Positions 16,712-25,668 of a DNA stretch of 43,031 nucleotides are shown piece by piece. Each line of letters begins with the position of its first letter. The first letter of the stretch is position 1. A program made the position numbers and the translations under genes. Below the pieces are notes generated by a model. It did not search any database. It was not told the origin of the DNA and was given only the letters and a program-made list of their open reading frames with translations. This DNA is from Lysobacterales bacterium (GTDB taxonomy: Bacteria > Pseudomonadota > Gammaproteobacteria > Xanthomonadales > Marinicellaceae). The DNA lies in contig JAGRJR010000020.1 of NCBI GenBank assembly GCA_020442635.1, positions 1 through 43,031 of the forward strand. The letters are read 5' to 3'.

Positions 16712-17143
16712 ATGAAAAAAATGATTATGGGTCTGATTTGCTTGGTGGCATTTTCAAACTCTGCCATTGCTCGAAATGACCTGCTGACTTATCAATTTTC
16801 AGCCGCTGTTGAATATGGTTACCAAGAAGGCATTCTGGACCCATCCATCAAATACTATCTGGCCGGACAAGACCATGAAAAAGTCAAACAAAGTCATGGC
16901 GTTTTTAAAAGTAATAAAAAAACCAATTCAGTCGGTAAAGATGATAAGAAAGCCTGTGATTGGGTTTTACTCAGTACTCTAAAATCATTCCAAGAAAGGG
17001 CAAAATCTCTGGGTGCTAACGCCGTGATTAATATCAAAAGCAATTACAAAAACAGAGAGTTTGTCAGCAATGAAGTTTACCAGTGTGGTGCGGGGAACAT
17101 TTTAACAGGTGTCGCTCTTAAAGGCGAAGTGGTAGCACTTTGA
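16712..17143 (+). CDS. small secreted protein of the type often mislabelled 'excinuclease ATPase subunit'
   Basis: A 143-residue protein with a clear signal peptide (MKKMIMGLICLVAFSNSAIA, cleavage after ARN or AIA). The mature part has two Cys (KKACDWVLLS and VYQCGAG) that could form a disulfide, and a conserved-looking RAKSLGANAVINIKSNYKN segment. Homologues in other proteobacteria carry the misleading database name excinuclease ATPase subunit, but there is no ATPase motif here. It is transcribed divergently from the aryl polyene operon with overlapping promoters; AGGGAT lies ten bases before the ATG. The function is unknown; a periplasmic role linked to the pigment is a guess. Confidence 0.75.
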   Translation: MKKMIMGLICLVAFSNSAIARNDLLTYQFSAAVEYGYQEGILDPSIKYYLAGQDHEKVKQSHGVFKSNKKTNSVGKDDKKACDWVLLSTLKSFQERAKSLGANAVINIKSNYKNREFVSNEVYQCGAGNILTGVALKGEVVAL

Positions 17144-18021
17144 ACACTTTGGAAACCTGGACCTACTTCAAAGGTCAATGGCAACAAGGGTCTGTTCCAT
17201 TGATGATGACCACAACCAACGCAGCCTGGTTGGGCAATACCGTTTTTGATGGTGCTCGATATTTTGAAGGTGTTACTCCTGATATTGAACACCATTGCGC
17301 CAGAGTGGTGGCTTCAGCACAAACCTTGAATATGCGACCATTTTTGACCGCAGATGAAATTGTTAACATGGTAAAGGTGGGTTGCCGTCATTTTGAACCT
17401 AGTAAAGCACTATATATCAGGCCAATGTACTGGATTGAAGATGGCATGGGTGCCAGCCTACCTGATTCAACCAAGTTTGCCCTGGTGATACAAGCTGTAC
17501 CCATGCCTGACCCCAAACAGGGATTCAGTGCCTGCTTGTCCTCGTTGCAAAAGCCACACCCAAACACCGCACCTACCCGAGCCAAAGCCACTTGTCTCTA
17601 TCCACAGTTGAATCTCGCGCTGCACCAAGCCAAACAAAAAGGCTTTGACAATGCGGTGATGCTTGACGCTGATGGCAATGTGGCGGAATTTACCATGCAG
17701 AATTTAATGTATGTCAAAGATGGTGTGATTTTTACGCCAGCCCCTAATGGCATGCTACTCAATGGCATCACTCGCCAACGCTCCATCGGTTTGTTAAAGG
17801 AACTGGGATATGACGTGGTGGAAAAAACAGTTAAACCAGATGAGCTGGTAGATGCTGACGAAATCATATCAACGGGTAATCACGGCAAAATCATTCCCTG
17901 TACCCGTTATGAAGACAGAACCCTGCCTCAGGGACCGGTTTATCAAAACCTTCGAGAAGCCTATTGGAAGTTTGCCCTTTCAGGTGAATCCAGACCTCTG
18001 ATTATTGAAGCAGCTAAATGA
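17140..18021 (+). CDS. class IV PLP-dependent aminotransferase (branched-chain aminotransferase-like)
   Basis: A 293-residue fold-type IV transaminase. The N-terminal TTNAAWLGNTVFDGARYFEG is typical, Lys in TRAKATCLYPQLNLA (about residue 149) is the likely PLP Schiff-base lysine, the Glu in NVAEFTMQNL contacts PLP, and NGITRQRSIGLLKELG is the phosphate-binding region. It is most like IlvE; a D-amino-acid or aromatic role cannot be excluded. The start is a TTG sharing the stop of the upstream gene (TTGA), because the next ATG at 17203 would delete conserved N-terminal residues. Overlap on both sides indicates one operon with the secreted protein and the TraB protein. Confidence 0.82.
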   Translation: MNTLETWTYFKGQWQQGSVPLMMTTTNAAWLGNTVFDGARYFEGVTPDIEHHCARVVASAQTLNMRPFLTADEIVNMVKVGCRHFEPSKALYIRPMYWIEDGMGASLPDSTKFALVIQAVPMPDPKQGFSACLSSLQKPHPNTAPTRAKATCLYPQLNLALHQAKQKGFDNAVMLDADGNVAEFTMQNLMYVKDGVIFTPAPNGMLLNGITRQRSIGLLKELGYDVVEKTVKPDELVDADEIISTGNHGKIIPCTRYEDRTLPQGPVYQNLREAYWKFALSGESRPLIIEAAK

Positions 18022-19046
18022 TGCAATCAGCTATGTGGCGTTTAAATAATCTGCTAATGACTGCCCTGTTTTTAAGCATGTGCTTGACCAGCTCTGTGTA
18101 CGCCAATACGCAACCCAAAATCATCGAACTGGATAAAGTGATGGTCAAGGGAGTGATTCCAGGCCCTGATTTATGGAAAGTGAGCAAAGGGAATCATGTG
18201 ATGTGGATTTTGGGGACCATTTCTCCGCTTCCCAGTCGGATGGATTGGGATTCTCACCACATCAATGATGTTATTGGCAAGTCACAATCACTGTTACTCC
18301 CTCCCACTCTGAAACTAGATGCTGACATGGGATTTTTCCAAAAACTGATGTTGGCCAAAACTGCCATTGGCATTAAAAACAACCCAGAGAAACAGAAACT
18401 TCAGGACATAGTACCTTCTGACATGTATCAAAGGTGGCTTGGCTTAAAAGAGAAATACATGGGCAACAATCGGCAGGTAGAAAAATATCGACCTATTGTT
18501 GCAGCGCATCGTTTGTTCGAGAAGGCATTGAAAAAATCTGGTTTGAATGACAACCCTAAGGTGGTGAATACCGTTAAAAAAATGGCCAAAAAACATCGAG
18601 TCAACATCAATCAACCTACTTGGTCAATCAGTCCCAAAGAACCCAAAGCCGCCATTAAACAATTAAAAGACACACCATTAAATGATCTGCCATGTTTTGA
18701 TAAAAAGCTGGAAAGACTGGAACAGGATTTGGAACACATGAAAACAAGAGCCGTTGCTTGGTCTTATGGAGATATTGAAACGATTGAATCATTGCCCTTT
18801 CCACAAGACAATGAAACATGCGGCTTGGCTTTATTAAACTCTGAGTTTGCAGAACAAATTGGACTGGTCAACGTTCCTGAAACATTAAAGGATTTGTGGT
18901 TATCAGAAGCACAAAAATCATTGGCAACACATTCAACCACATTTGCAGTTTTACCTATATTTAATCTTTTAGGTGATGACAGTTACCTGAGTTTATTGGC
19001 CAAGCAAGGCTACCAAATTAAAGCACCAGCCAAATTCAAAAAGTAA
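18018..19046 (+). CDS. TraB/GumN family protein, secreted
   Basis: A 342-residue protein with a signal peptide (about residues 1-29, ending in SSVYA). The mature part opens with the TraB/GumN signature region LWKVSKGNHVMWILGTISPLP and ends with the family-type stretch FAVLPIFNLLGDDSYLSLLAKQGYQI. Family members are metalloprotease-like (Tiki fold) proteins; the usual first catalytic G-x-x-H appears here as G-T-I-S-P, so enzyme activity is doubtful. The ATG makes an ATGA overlap with the aminotransferase gene. Role unknown. Confidence 0.78.
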   Translation: MMQSAMWRLNNLLMTALFLSMCLTSSVYANTQPKIIELDKVMVKGVIPGPDLWKVSKGNHVMWILGTISPLPSRMDWDSHHINDVIGKSQSLLLPPTLKLDADMGFFQKLMLAKTAIGIKNNPEKQKLQDIVPSDMYQRWLGLKEKYMGNNRQVEKYRPIVAAHRLFEKALKKSGLNDNPKVVNTVKKMAKKHRVNINQPTWSISPKEPKAAIKQLKDTPLNDLPCFDKKLERLEQDLEHMKTRAVAWSYGDIETIESLPFPQDNETCGLALLNSEFAEQIGLVNVPETLKDLWLSEAQKSLATHSTTFAVLPIFNLLGDDSYLSLLAKQGYQIKAPAKFKK

Positions 19047-19060
19047 CCTATAAAGTATCA

Positions 19061-22000
19061 TTAATCTGCAACATTTAAAGGAGCCAGCATACTTTCCCAT
19101 TGATGTTCACTGAGAATTTCAGCTATATGGCTGGTCTGTGCCAGTAACTGATCTGCCAGTTGCTGCTTTTGTTGCTGCATTTTATAAATTTTTTCTTCGA
19201 CGGTACCACGTGTAATTAATTTGTATACAAAAACCTGTTTATCTTGTCCAATCCTGTGAGCACGATCGCTTGCTTGTTGCTCTGCCGCCGGATTCCACCA
19301 GGGGTCAAAGTGAATAACTGTATCTGCTGCAGTAAGATTGATGCCCGCACCACCAGCTTTTAGACTGATCAGAAACACGGGAACATCTCCAGTCTGGAAG
19401 GCTGCAATTTTTCGAGTTCGTACATGCGGTTGAGTGGCACCAGTCAGCTTTAAATGGTATATTTTTAACTCATCTAGTTTATCAGCAATAATTTGTAACA
19501 TACTGGTAAAGCTGGAAAATATTAAAATTCTTCTGCCCTCTTCTACCAAATTTGGAACAGCCATGCTTAACCAGTCCAGTTTAGCTGATTCAGCGATTTC
19601 ATTAACCGAATCCAGTTTCAACAAAGCAGGATGACAACACACCTGACGCAATCTCAACAAAGCATTGCCAATTAAAATCTGGTTGCTTTGTTGATGGCTG
19701 ACGGCTTTGCGGATTTCTTCACTCATGGTGATGCGGATGCTTTCATACACATTGGCTTGCTGGTCAGTGAGCTCAATCAGTTTAATAATTTCATTTTTTT
19801 CAGGCAAATCATTAGCCACTTCAGCTTTGGTTCTTCGAAGAATAAAAGGTGCCAATCTTTGTTGTAATGCTTGCAGTTTGATTTGATCTTGATGCTTTTC
19901 AATGGGCCATTGATATAACTGTTGGAACACTTTTTCAGTTCCCATAAATCCAGGCATCAAAAAATCAAACAATGACCAAATTTCTCCCAAATGATTTTCC
20001 ATGGGTGTTCCACTCAGGCACAAACGATGACTGGCTTTAAGCTTTTTGGCCATTTTGGCCACTTGGGTTTTGCGATTTTTGATGGCTTGTGCTTCATCAA
20101 GTACCAGCGTATGCCAAGTAATTTGAGTGATTTTTTCATAATCTCTGGCCATTACACCATAACTGGTAATGACCAAATCAATAGATTGTATGATTTGATA
20201 ATCGTCTTTACGCTTTGCTCCAGTCAATATCATGGCGTTCAATTTCGGTGTAAACTTCTGACATTCAGTCAACCAGTTACCCAATAAACTGGTGGGTGCA
20301 ACAATCAGCACAGGGGCTTTAAGAGCCTGCTTGTTTTTTAAGGACAATAGATGAGCTAGAATTTGTAAGGTTTTCCCTAAACCCATATCATCAGCCAGCA
20401 CACCATGAAAATTGTATTGATACAAAAAGTTTAACCAGCACAAGCCAGTTTTTTGATACGGCCTCAGTATAGCTTGCAAACCTTTGGGCGTCGGTATTTC
20501 CGGTAATGCCTTGTAGAGTCTTAACTGCTGAATGACAGATTGAATGTCTGTGTCCCCATGCCAGCCTATGTCTTGATTATCAGCACCATTTTGAGCAACT
20601 TCACTGATTTCAGCAAAACGCAATAACTGATGTTGATTTATGATGATTTTCTCTTTATTTTTCAATAACCTGGAATCATATAACTCATTCAAAGTATCAA
20701 TGATTTGAAAAATTTTTGATTGGGGCATATCAATGAATCGACCATCATCCAATCTGATTAACAGATCCTGCTTTACCCTGTCAAACTGACCTGTTTTTAT
20801 GGCTTTAATCAAGTATGGTAGTAAATTTACCGACTCATTTTGCAATTTGACACCAACCTCAACATCAAACCAATCAGTCTGACCACTGTTCTTCTGTTGA
20901 TCTATTTGCACATAGACTTGTCCAGAAACCTGTTTATTCAATCGATAACTGTCTGCAATGTCAATTTGCCAGCCATACCTTTGCAACGCTAGCAACAAAG
21001 GAGCAATTGAAGTGAATGTCTTGGGGATATAACGGTCATTGATATCAAATTGTTCACTGATTGGAGATTCATATTGGGCATATATCGAAGGGAGTTTTTC
21101 CAACTGATAACAACAAGCTGCCAGTTGCTCAACAAGGGTTTGTGGCAATGAGATAGCACCCATTGAAACATCAGCCAAACTAAATATCACCTCGCCTGCC
21201 AAGAATTTTATTTCAGCCACATCGATGCTTTCAATAAAACCAGGCTTCCAATCCAGCTCAACCCATTGAGTTTTTAGGTTTAGCTTTGGCACGATGCTGC
21301 TTTGTTCTGAAAGCGTTATCACTTGATTGGGTTGTGATTCAGGCCTGACATTAAGCACTTTATTTTCGGCAAGTAATAAGTACAGATTTTCGGTTAAAAA
21401 CAAACAATCCTGAGCAGAATGATGGTCAACTGATTGGTTGATTTGTGCTAATTTTAGTGGAGGTCGATAGCACGCTCTCCAGAAGCACCTTCCAGTTTTG
21501 ACAATAGACAAAATCAAATCCTTGTGTTTTTTACTATCAACTACAAAAGTTTGTGTTTGATCCATGCCAAAGCCGTGCATACTGTGCAAAACCTTTTGGT
21601 CAGCCAAACTCACAAATTTTGGCAAGCTTTTTTTTTGAATCACACTGCTGTCAAGGTCAGCTTTTACCTGGTACTGATTATCCTGAGTCAAATAGGCTTT
21701 ATACAAAGTCAAAATAATGTGCTGTTGTGAGTTTTCACTGAGTACATATATCACTCTATGCCGAGCCATTCGTGGAAAAGGGTCATGAGATTGCTGATTG
21801 AGCCAATTGACAAATGTTTCGTTAATGTGACCCTGTGCTCGGATTTGTTGCGTAAATGGCGGCAATATATCCAATGTCGACTTGTTATATATTGCCAATA
21901 ATATCAAATGCTTACATAGTTTATTTAAAGCACAATCACACTTATAGGTAAACTCTTTGCTTGGTGGCCAAGACATATTTATTGAGTAATGCCTCTTGTT

Positions 22001-22177
22001 ATTGTTCTGTGCTTTATCTTCAAGGGTGGCGTAAGTCATCTTTGACTCCTCATTGTAACGCCAATGTTTGAAACTGAAGTTTTCCAGTAATTTGTAAGCT
22101 TCAAACACACTGTTTTCATCAAACATTTGTTCTAATTGCCCTGCAGGGCCTTTGAAACTAATGGGTGTTTTTAGCAT
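19061..22177 (-). CDS. SNF2-family DNA helicase/translocase with N-terminal SWIM zinc domain
   Basis: A 1038-residue protein. A SWIM-type zinc motif (YKCDCALNKLCKHL) is at about residues 77-90. The SNF2 ATPase occupies roughly residues 575 to 1020: Walker A DDMGLGKT near 595, DEAQ (Walker B) near 694, LSGTPMENHLGEIWSLFDFL, and the C-terminal motifs DPWWNPAAEQQASDRAHRIGQ. These proteins remodel protein-DNA or RNA polymerase-DNA complexes using ATP. The gene is convergent with the TraB gene (14 bases apart) and stands alone. A -10-like TATAAT (22218-22213, minus) lies 36 bases upstream of the ATG. Confidence 0.9.
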   Translation of the reverse strand: MLKTPISFKGPAGQLEQMFDENSVFEAYKLLENFSFKHWRYNEESKMTYATLEDKAQNNNKRHYSINMSWPPSKEFTYKCDCALNKLCKHLILLAIYNKSTLDILPPFTQQIRAQGHINETFVNWLNQQSHDPFPRMARHRVIYVLSENSQQHIILTLYKAYLTQDNQYQVKADLDSSVIQKKSLPKFVSLADQKVLHSMHGFGMDQTQTFVVDSKKHKDLILSIVKTGRCFWRACYRPPLKLAQINQSVDHHSAQDCLFLTENLYLLLAENKVLNVRPESQPNQVITLSEQSSIVPKLNLKTQWVELDWKPGFIESIDVAEIKFLAGEVIFSLADVSMGAISLPQTLVEQLAACCYQLEKLPSIYAQYESPISEQFDINDRYIPKTFTSIAPLLLALQRYGWQIDIADSYRLNKQVSGQVYVQIDQQKNSGQTDWFDVEVGVKLQNESVNLLPYLIKAIKTGQFDRVKQDLLIRLDDGRFIDMPQSKIFQIIDTLNELYDSRLLKNKEKIIINQHQLLRFAEISEVAQNGADNQDIGWHGDTDIQSVIQQLRLYKALPEIPTPKGLQAILRPYQKTGLCWLNFLYQYNFHGVLADDMGLGKTLQILAHLLSLKNKQALKAPVLIVAPTSLLGNWLTECQKFTPKLNAMILTGAKRKDDYQIIQSIDLVITSYGVMARDYEKITQITWHTLVLDEAQAIKNRKTQVAKMAKKLKASHRLCLSGTPMENHLGEIWSLFDFLMPGFMGTEKVFQQLYQWPIEKHQDQIKLQALQQRLAPFILRRTKAEVANDLPEKNEIIKLIELTDQQANVYESIRITMSEEIRKAVSHQQSNQILIGNALLRLRQVCCHPALLKLDSVNEIAESAKLDWLSMAVPNLVEEGRRILIFSSFTSMLQIIADKLDELKIYHLKLTGATQPHVRTRKIAAFQTGDVPVFLISLKAGGAGINLTAADTVIHFDPWWNPAAEQQASDRAHRIGQDKQVFVYKLITRGTVEEKIYKMQQQKQQLADQLLAQTSHIAEILSEHQWESMLAPLNVAD

Positions 22178-22212
22178 AAAATATGTAGATGTTTTTTTAA
22201 CCTCAACAGACC

Positions 22213-22218
22213 ATTATA
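22213..22218 (-). promoter_or_regulatory. candidate -10 element of the SNF2 helicase gene
   Basis: TATAAT on the minus strand, 35 bases before the helicase ATG; no convincing -35 hexamer at 16-18 bases. The 294-base gap 22178-22471 otherwise shows no gene, hairpin terminator or repeat that I can support. Confidence 0.35.
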
Positions 22219-22471
22219 CGTCAGTTTTATTTATTTGAGTGGTCGATTTGTCAGACAAGAGAGATGCATTTTTAATTTTTTTCACATTCTCTAAATAGTT
22301 GTCCCTGAAAAATACACAGTTGTGCCAATATTACAGTCGAGAATGTGAAGCCCAGAAGTCATTTCTTATATTTGACAATAGCTTATTCATTGTTCTGGCT
22401 TGACTAAATAAATCTTGGAAAAATGATGGTTAACAACCGTAAAAAGTTCAGGATGTTTTTTTTAGGGCTGA

Positions 22472-23302
22472 CTAATTAAACTCGCGTGACAGCGCTATTG
22501 ATCGATCATGTGCTGCTTTTAACGCATCTTGCACAATTTGCTCCATATTCGACTGTGTAAAACTTTGCAAAGCAGCTTCGGTGGTACCATTTGGCGAAGT
22601 TACTCGCTGTTTAAGTGTAGATAATGATTCAGGACTGCGTTCTGCCAGTAATGCGGCACCTATGGCTGTTTTTTTCGACAGCAAGGCGGCATCTTTGGCA
22701 TCTAGGCCTAACTTTTCGGCCGCTTGCTGCAGATATTCCATAAACATAAAAAAGTATGCGGGGCCGCTGCCAGACAAAGCGGTGACGACATCTATTTGCG
22801 TTTCTTGGGGAACCCAAATAGATGTTCCAACCGCATCCATGATTTGTTCTGTCACCAACCTTTGTTGTTGGCTGACTTCAGTGTTGGCAAACATGCCAAT
22901 TGCACCTTGTCCAATCAATGCTGGCGTATTCGGCATGGTTCGGACTACAGGCAAATCTGCCCCTAACCAATGTCTGATTTGAGCAGTGGTAATTCCTGCA
23001 GCCACTGAAATTACCAGAGGATTGGTTCTAACAATACTGTCAGCCACATCCACTAAAACAGTTTTCATGACTTGCGGTTTGACCGCAATGATGACAATAT
23101 CAGGCATACCAAAATGCGTGTTATTGTCATCAAACGTCATGATTTGAAATTGCTGTTCTATATAGTCACGTTGTTTCTTATCAGGTTCACTTGCAGTTAT
23201 TTGGCTGCCAGTCATGCCTTTGTTAAGCAAACCACCTATCAAACTGGCGGCCATATTCCCAGCGCCCACAAACCTGATTCTAATATCGTGTATTGATTTC
23301 AT
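22472..23302 (-). CDS. proC: pyrroline-5-carboxylate reductase
   Basis: A 276-residue enzyme catalysing the last step of proline synthesis, NAD(P)H-dependent reduction of pyrroline-5-carboxylate. The Rossmann motif VGAGNMAASLIGGL is at about residues 12-25, and the C-terminal ProC signature (ALSGSGPAYFFMFMEYL through TVTSPNGTTEAAL-like residues) is intact. The start is the ATG at 23302, with GGA upstream; a GTG codon directly before it is less likely. The gap to the VOC-protein gene is three bases, so it may be cotranscribed with recC-recB-recD. Confidence 0.93.
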   Translation of the reverse strand: MKSIHDIRIRFVGAGNMAASLIGGLLNKGMTGSQITASEPDKKQRDYIEQQFQIMTFDDNNTHFGMPDIVIIAVKPQVMKTVLVDVADSIVRTNPLVISVAAGITTAQIRHWLGADLPVVRTMPNTPALIGQGAIGMFANTEVSQQQRLVTEQIMDAVGTSIWVPQETQIDVVTALSGSGPAYFFMFMEYLQQAAEKLGLDAKDAALLSKKTAIGAALLAERSPESLSTLKQRVTSPNGTTEAALQSFTQSNMEQIVQDALKAAHDRSIALSREFN

Positions 23303-23305
23303 CAC

Positions 23306-23683
23306 TTATCCAAAAGATTTTGGCGACCAAATTTCAACCTTAAATCCTTCAGGATCTACAAACCAGCCAAAATCACCATAAGATTCTTCCACCACTTCAC
23401 CTATCTGAGTAGCCCCTGCTTTTACCACTTGAACAATCATGGCGGCGACATCATCAACAATGAAATTAAACATGAACATTTGCTCAGATGGGGCAAAATA
23501 GTCGCTATCTGCTGCGAACGTGCCCCAAACAGTGCGGTCATGTTCTTTGGCTGCGTGTGGATCAAACATGCCGTAAGTTGCACCATCTAAATCAAAACCT
23601 AAATTATCTTTATACCATGTGGCTAATTTTTCAGGATTTTTACATTTGAAGAACAATCCACCTACACCTCTGACTTTTTGCAT
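23306..23683 (-). CDS. VOC-fold (glyoxalase/bleomycin-resistance-like) protein
   Basis: A 125-residue single VOC module: GLFFKCKNPEKLATWYKDNLGF at the start, and DFGWFVDPEGFKVEIWSP at the end with the typical metal-ligand Glu. Functions in the family range from glyoxalase to dioxygenase, and the substrate is not deducible. I use the ATG at 23683 (GAGA upstream) because the earlier in-frame start overlaps recD. It lies between recD and proC in the same direction. Confidence 0.8.
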   Translation of the reverse strand: MQKVRGVGGLFFKCKNPEKLATWYKDNLGFDLDGATYGMFDPHAAKEHDRTVWGTFAADSDYFAPSEQMFMFNFIVDDVAAMIVQVVKAGATQIGEVVEESYGDFGWFVDPEGFKVEIWSPKSFG

Positions 23684-23706
23684 GCTATTCTCGTTTGTTG
23701 AAATGA

Positions 23707-25668
23707 TTAATTGTACCAAAAGCGCAAGCCAGTATGTCTGTTAGTTTGACGTTTAATGGCAGTTTTAAGAGCGGCTTGTTCGCCACAAATCAACACCGAC
23801 TCCTTGGCTCGTGTCATTCCGGTATAGATAATTTCCCGTGTCATCAAGCGATGTCTTCCATCTGGCAATAAAGGCATCAGCACGTGAGCAAATTCTGATC
23901 CTTGGCTTTTATGTACAGTCATTGCATATGCTGATTTGAAAGCCGGGACGACATGTACCGAATGTGACTGATAACCACTTTTCGCTGGTAAAACCATCCT
24001 GAACTGCCCACCCTGATTTTTTAAAATAATACCGATATCGCCATTGTAAATGCCCAATGAATGATCATTTTTTTGCACCATGATGACCGAACCATGGAAC
24101 TCAGTAGAATGACCTGGTACACCTAATTGCCTGCGCATCATCTCAATCACTTTTTGGTTGATTAGCTCGCTACCAACAATTGATTGGTTGGTTAAAGTCA
24201 AAATACGATTGCTACCAATGGTCTCAAATACAGCATCCAATTGCTTGTGGTATGCTGACAATTGGCTTTCATCAAAACCTTGCAATGCCATCAACTGACT
24301 TTTAAAAGTCGGGTAAGCAACAAAATAATGGTGTTTAATCCAGCCTTGACAAAATGACAACCAGTTCTGGCTTTCTTTTGGCATCGGCAAGAAAAAAACA
24401 CCTGTCTTCGATAATGCCTCTGCATGAAAGGGTCGCCAGTATTCTGAAGCTAAAACAGCTTCACTTTCACCTGATTTTATTAACTCACTGATGGTTGCAA
24501 TATGTGCTTTGGAACGTTTTGACACATCAAGCACGGTTACTTTATCTGTCAGCAGTTGCGGTTTGGCCACTACCGAAAATTTACTTATCATCTCTTCTTT
24601 TTCCGAAAAACCAGTCAGTGCGGTTATTAATTGGCTGTACATGAGTTCACTGACATCATTTTCCAGTCCTAATGGTGGCATTAAATCAGCCAAAACGGCA
24701 CCGGACTCAACAGAAGGCAACTGGAACTGATCACCCAAAAACACCACCCGACAATTGGATGGTACGGCATGTAACAGTTGGTTCATCAACATCACATCAA
24801 CCATGGACACTTCGTCGATGACCAACACTTTACATGATAACGGGTTGTGTAATCCATGGTCATAACCGCCTCTATAAGGGTGCGAGCCCAATAAACGATG
24901 AATGGTCAAAGCAGAAATAAGAAGCAATTGTTTATCAACCATACTGAGCTTTTTGACATGTTGTGATAACACCTGATGCAATGATTCTGTCATACGATTG
25001 GCTGCCCTGCCAGTAGGAGCAGCCAAAATGATGTCACTGGCTTTATATCCTAACTTAATTAAACCACGCAGCACAGCACTCATGATGGTAGTTTTACCGG
25101 TACCTGGCCCTCCAGAAATGATGCTAAATGGTTGCAAAAGACTTGTTATCACAGCCAGAATTTGTTTATTTTCAATGGAATCAAAGCTCAGTTCATCAAT
25201 CACTTCCAAGGCAATGCTGCCGACTTGCTGCGCTGTAAAAACAGATCCGGCATAGGCCTTAAGCAAATCTCTCAGCCGCTTGGACAACATGTTTTTCATC
25301 TGCCAATAACGCTCAAAAAAAATAGCATCATTCTCAAAAACAAGGATGCTTTTGTCATTCAGTAGCAACTGTGACCACTGTCGGATTTGTTGATTATCAA
25401 TTGGCGTGGCTACACCCATCAAGCGCAACGATTGCAGAAAGTCAGGTTCCTTAAGTTCGACACATAAAGACCCTTGATTCACTTGATGCACCAAATACAA
25501 CAACAAAGCCAACAAGGTATCATCGCTCAATTGCCATTGTTTAAAACAGTCACGCAACAACTGCAAATGGCCTAAATCCAAAGATAAGTTTTCAGTTATC
25601 CAGCAGTGATTCAATGCAGAAAAAGGAAATCGCTGTTGTAGTAAACGTGAGTTCACTTGAAATTTCAT
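23707..25668 (-). CDS. recD: RecBCD helicase subunit RecD
   Basis: A 653-residue SF1B helicase with 5'-3' polarity, the fast motor of RecBCD. Walker A GGPGTGKT lies at 186-193, the Walker B-like motif is VIDEVSMVD, and the late motif AMTVHKSQGSEF and YTGMTRAKE are present. The N-terminal region (1-150) fits the RecD domain that contacts RecC. The start forms an ATGA overlap with recB. Slightly longer than the E. coli protein (about 608). Confidence 0.94.
   Translation of the reverse strand: MKFQVNSRLLQQRFPFSALNHCWITENLSLDLGHLQLLRDCFKQWQLSDDTLLALLLYLVHQVNQGSLCVELKEPDFLQSLRLMGVATPIDNQQIRQWSQLLLNDKSILVFENDAIFFERYWQMKNMLSKRLRDLLKAYAGSVFTAQQVGSIALEVIDELSFDSIENKQILAVITSLLQPFSIISGGPGTGKTTIMSAVLRGLIKLGYKASDIILAAPTGRAANRMTESLHQVLSQHVKKLSMVDKQLLLISALTIHRLLGSHPYRGGYDHGLHNPLSCKVLVIDEVSMVDVMLMNQLLHAVPSNCRVVFLGDQFQLPSVESGAVLADLMPPLGLENDVSELMYSQLITALTGFSEKEEMISKFSVVAKPQLLTDKVTVLDVSKRSKAHIATISELIKSGESEAVLASEYWRPFHAEALSKTGVFFLPMPKESQNWLSFCQGWIKHHYFVAYPTFKSQLMALQGFDESQLSAYHKQLDAVFETIGSNRILTLTNQSIVGSELINQKVIEMMRRQLGVPGHSTEFHGSVIMVQKNDHSLGIYNGDIGIILKNQGGQFRMVLPAKSGYQSHSVHVVPAFKSAYAMTVHKSQGSEFAHVLMPLLPDGRHRLMTREIIYTGMTRAKESVLICGEQAALKTAIKRQTNRHTGLRFWYN

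Noticed and set aside
16712..17143. 'Excinuclease ATPase subunit'
   Set aside because: A common database label for this family, but the protein is short, secreted and has no nucleotide-binding motif.
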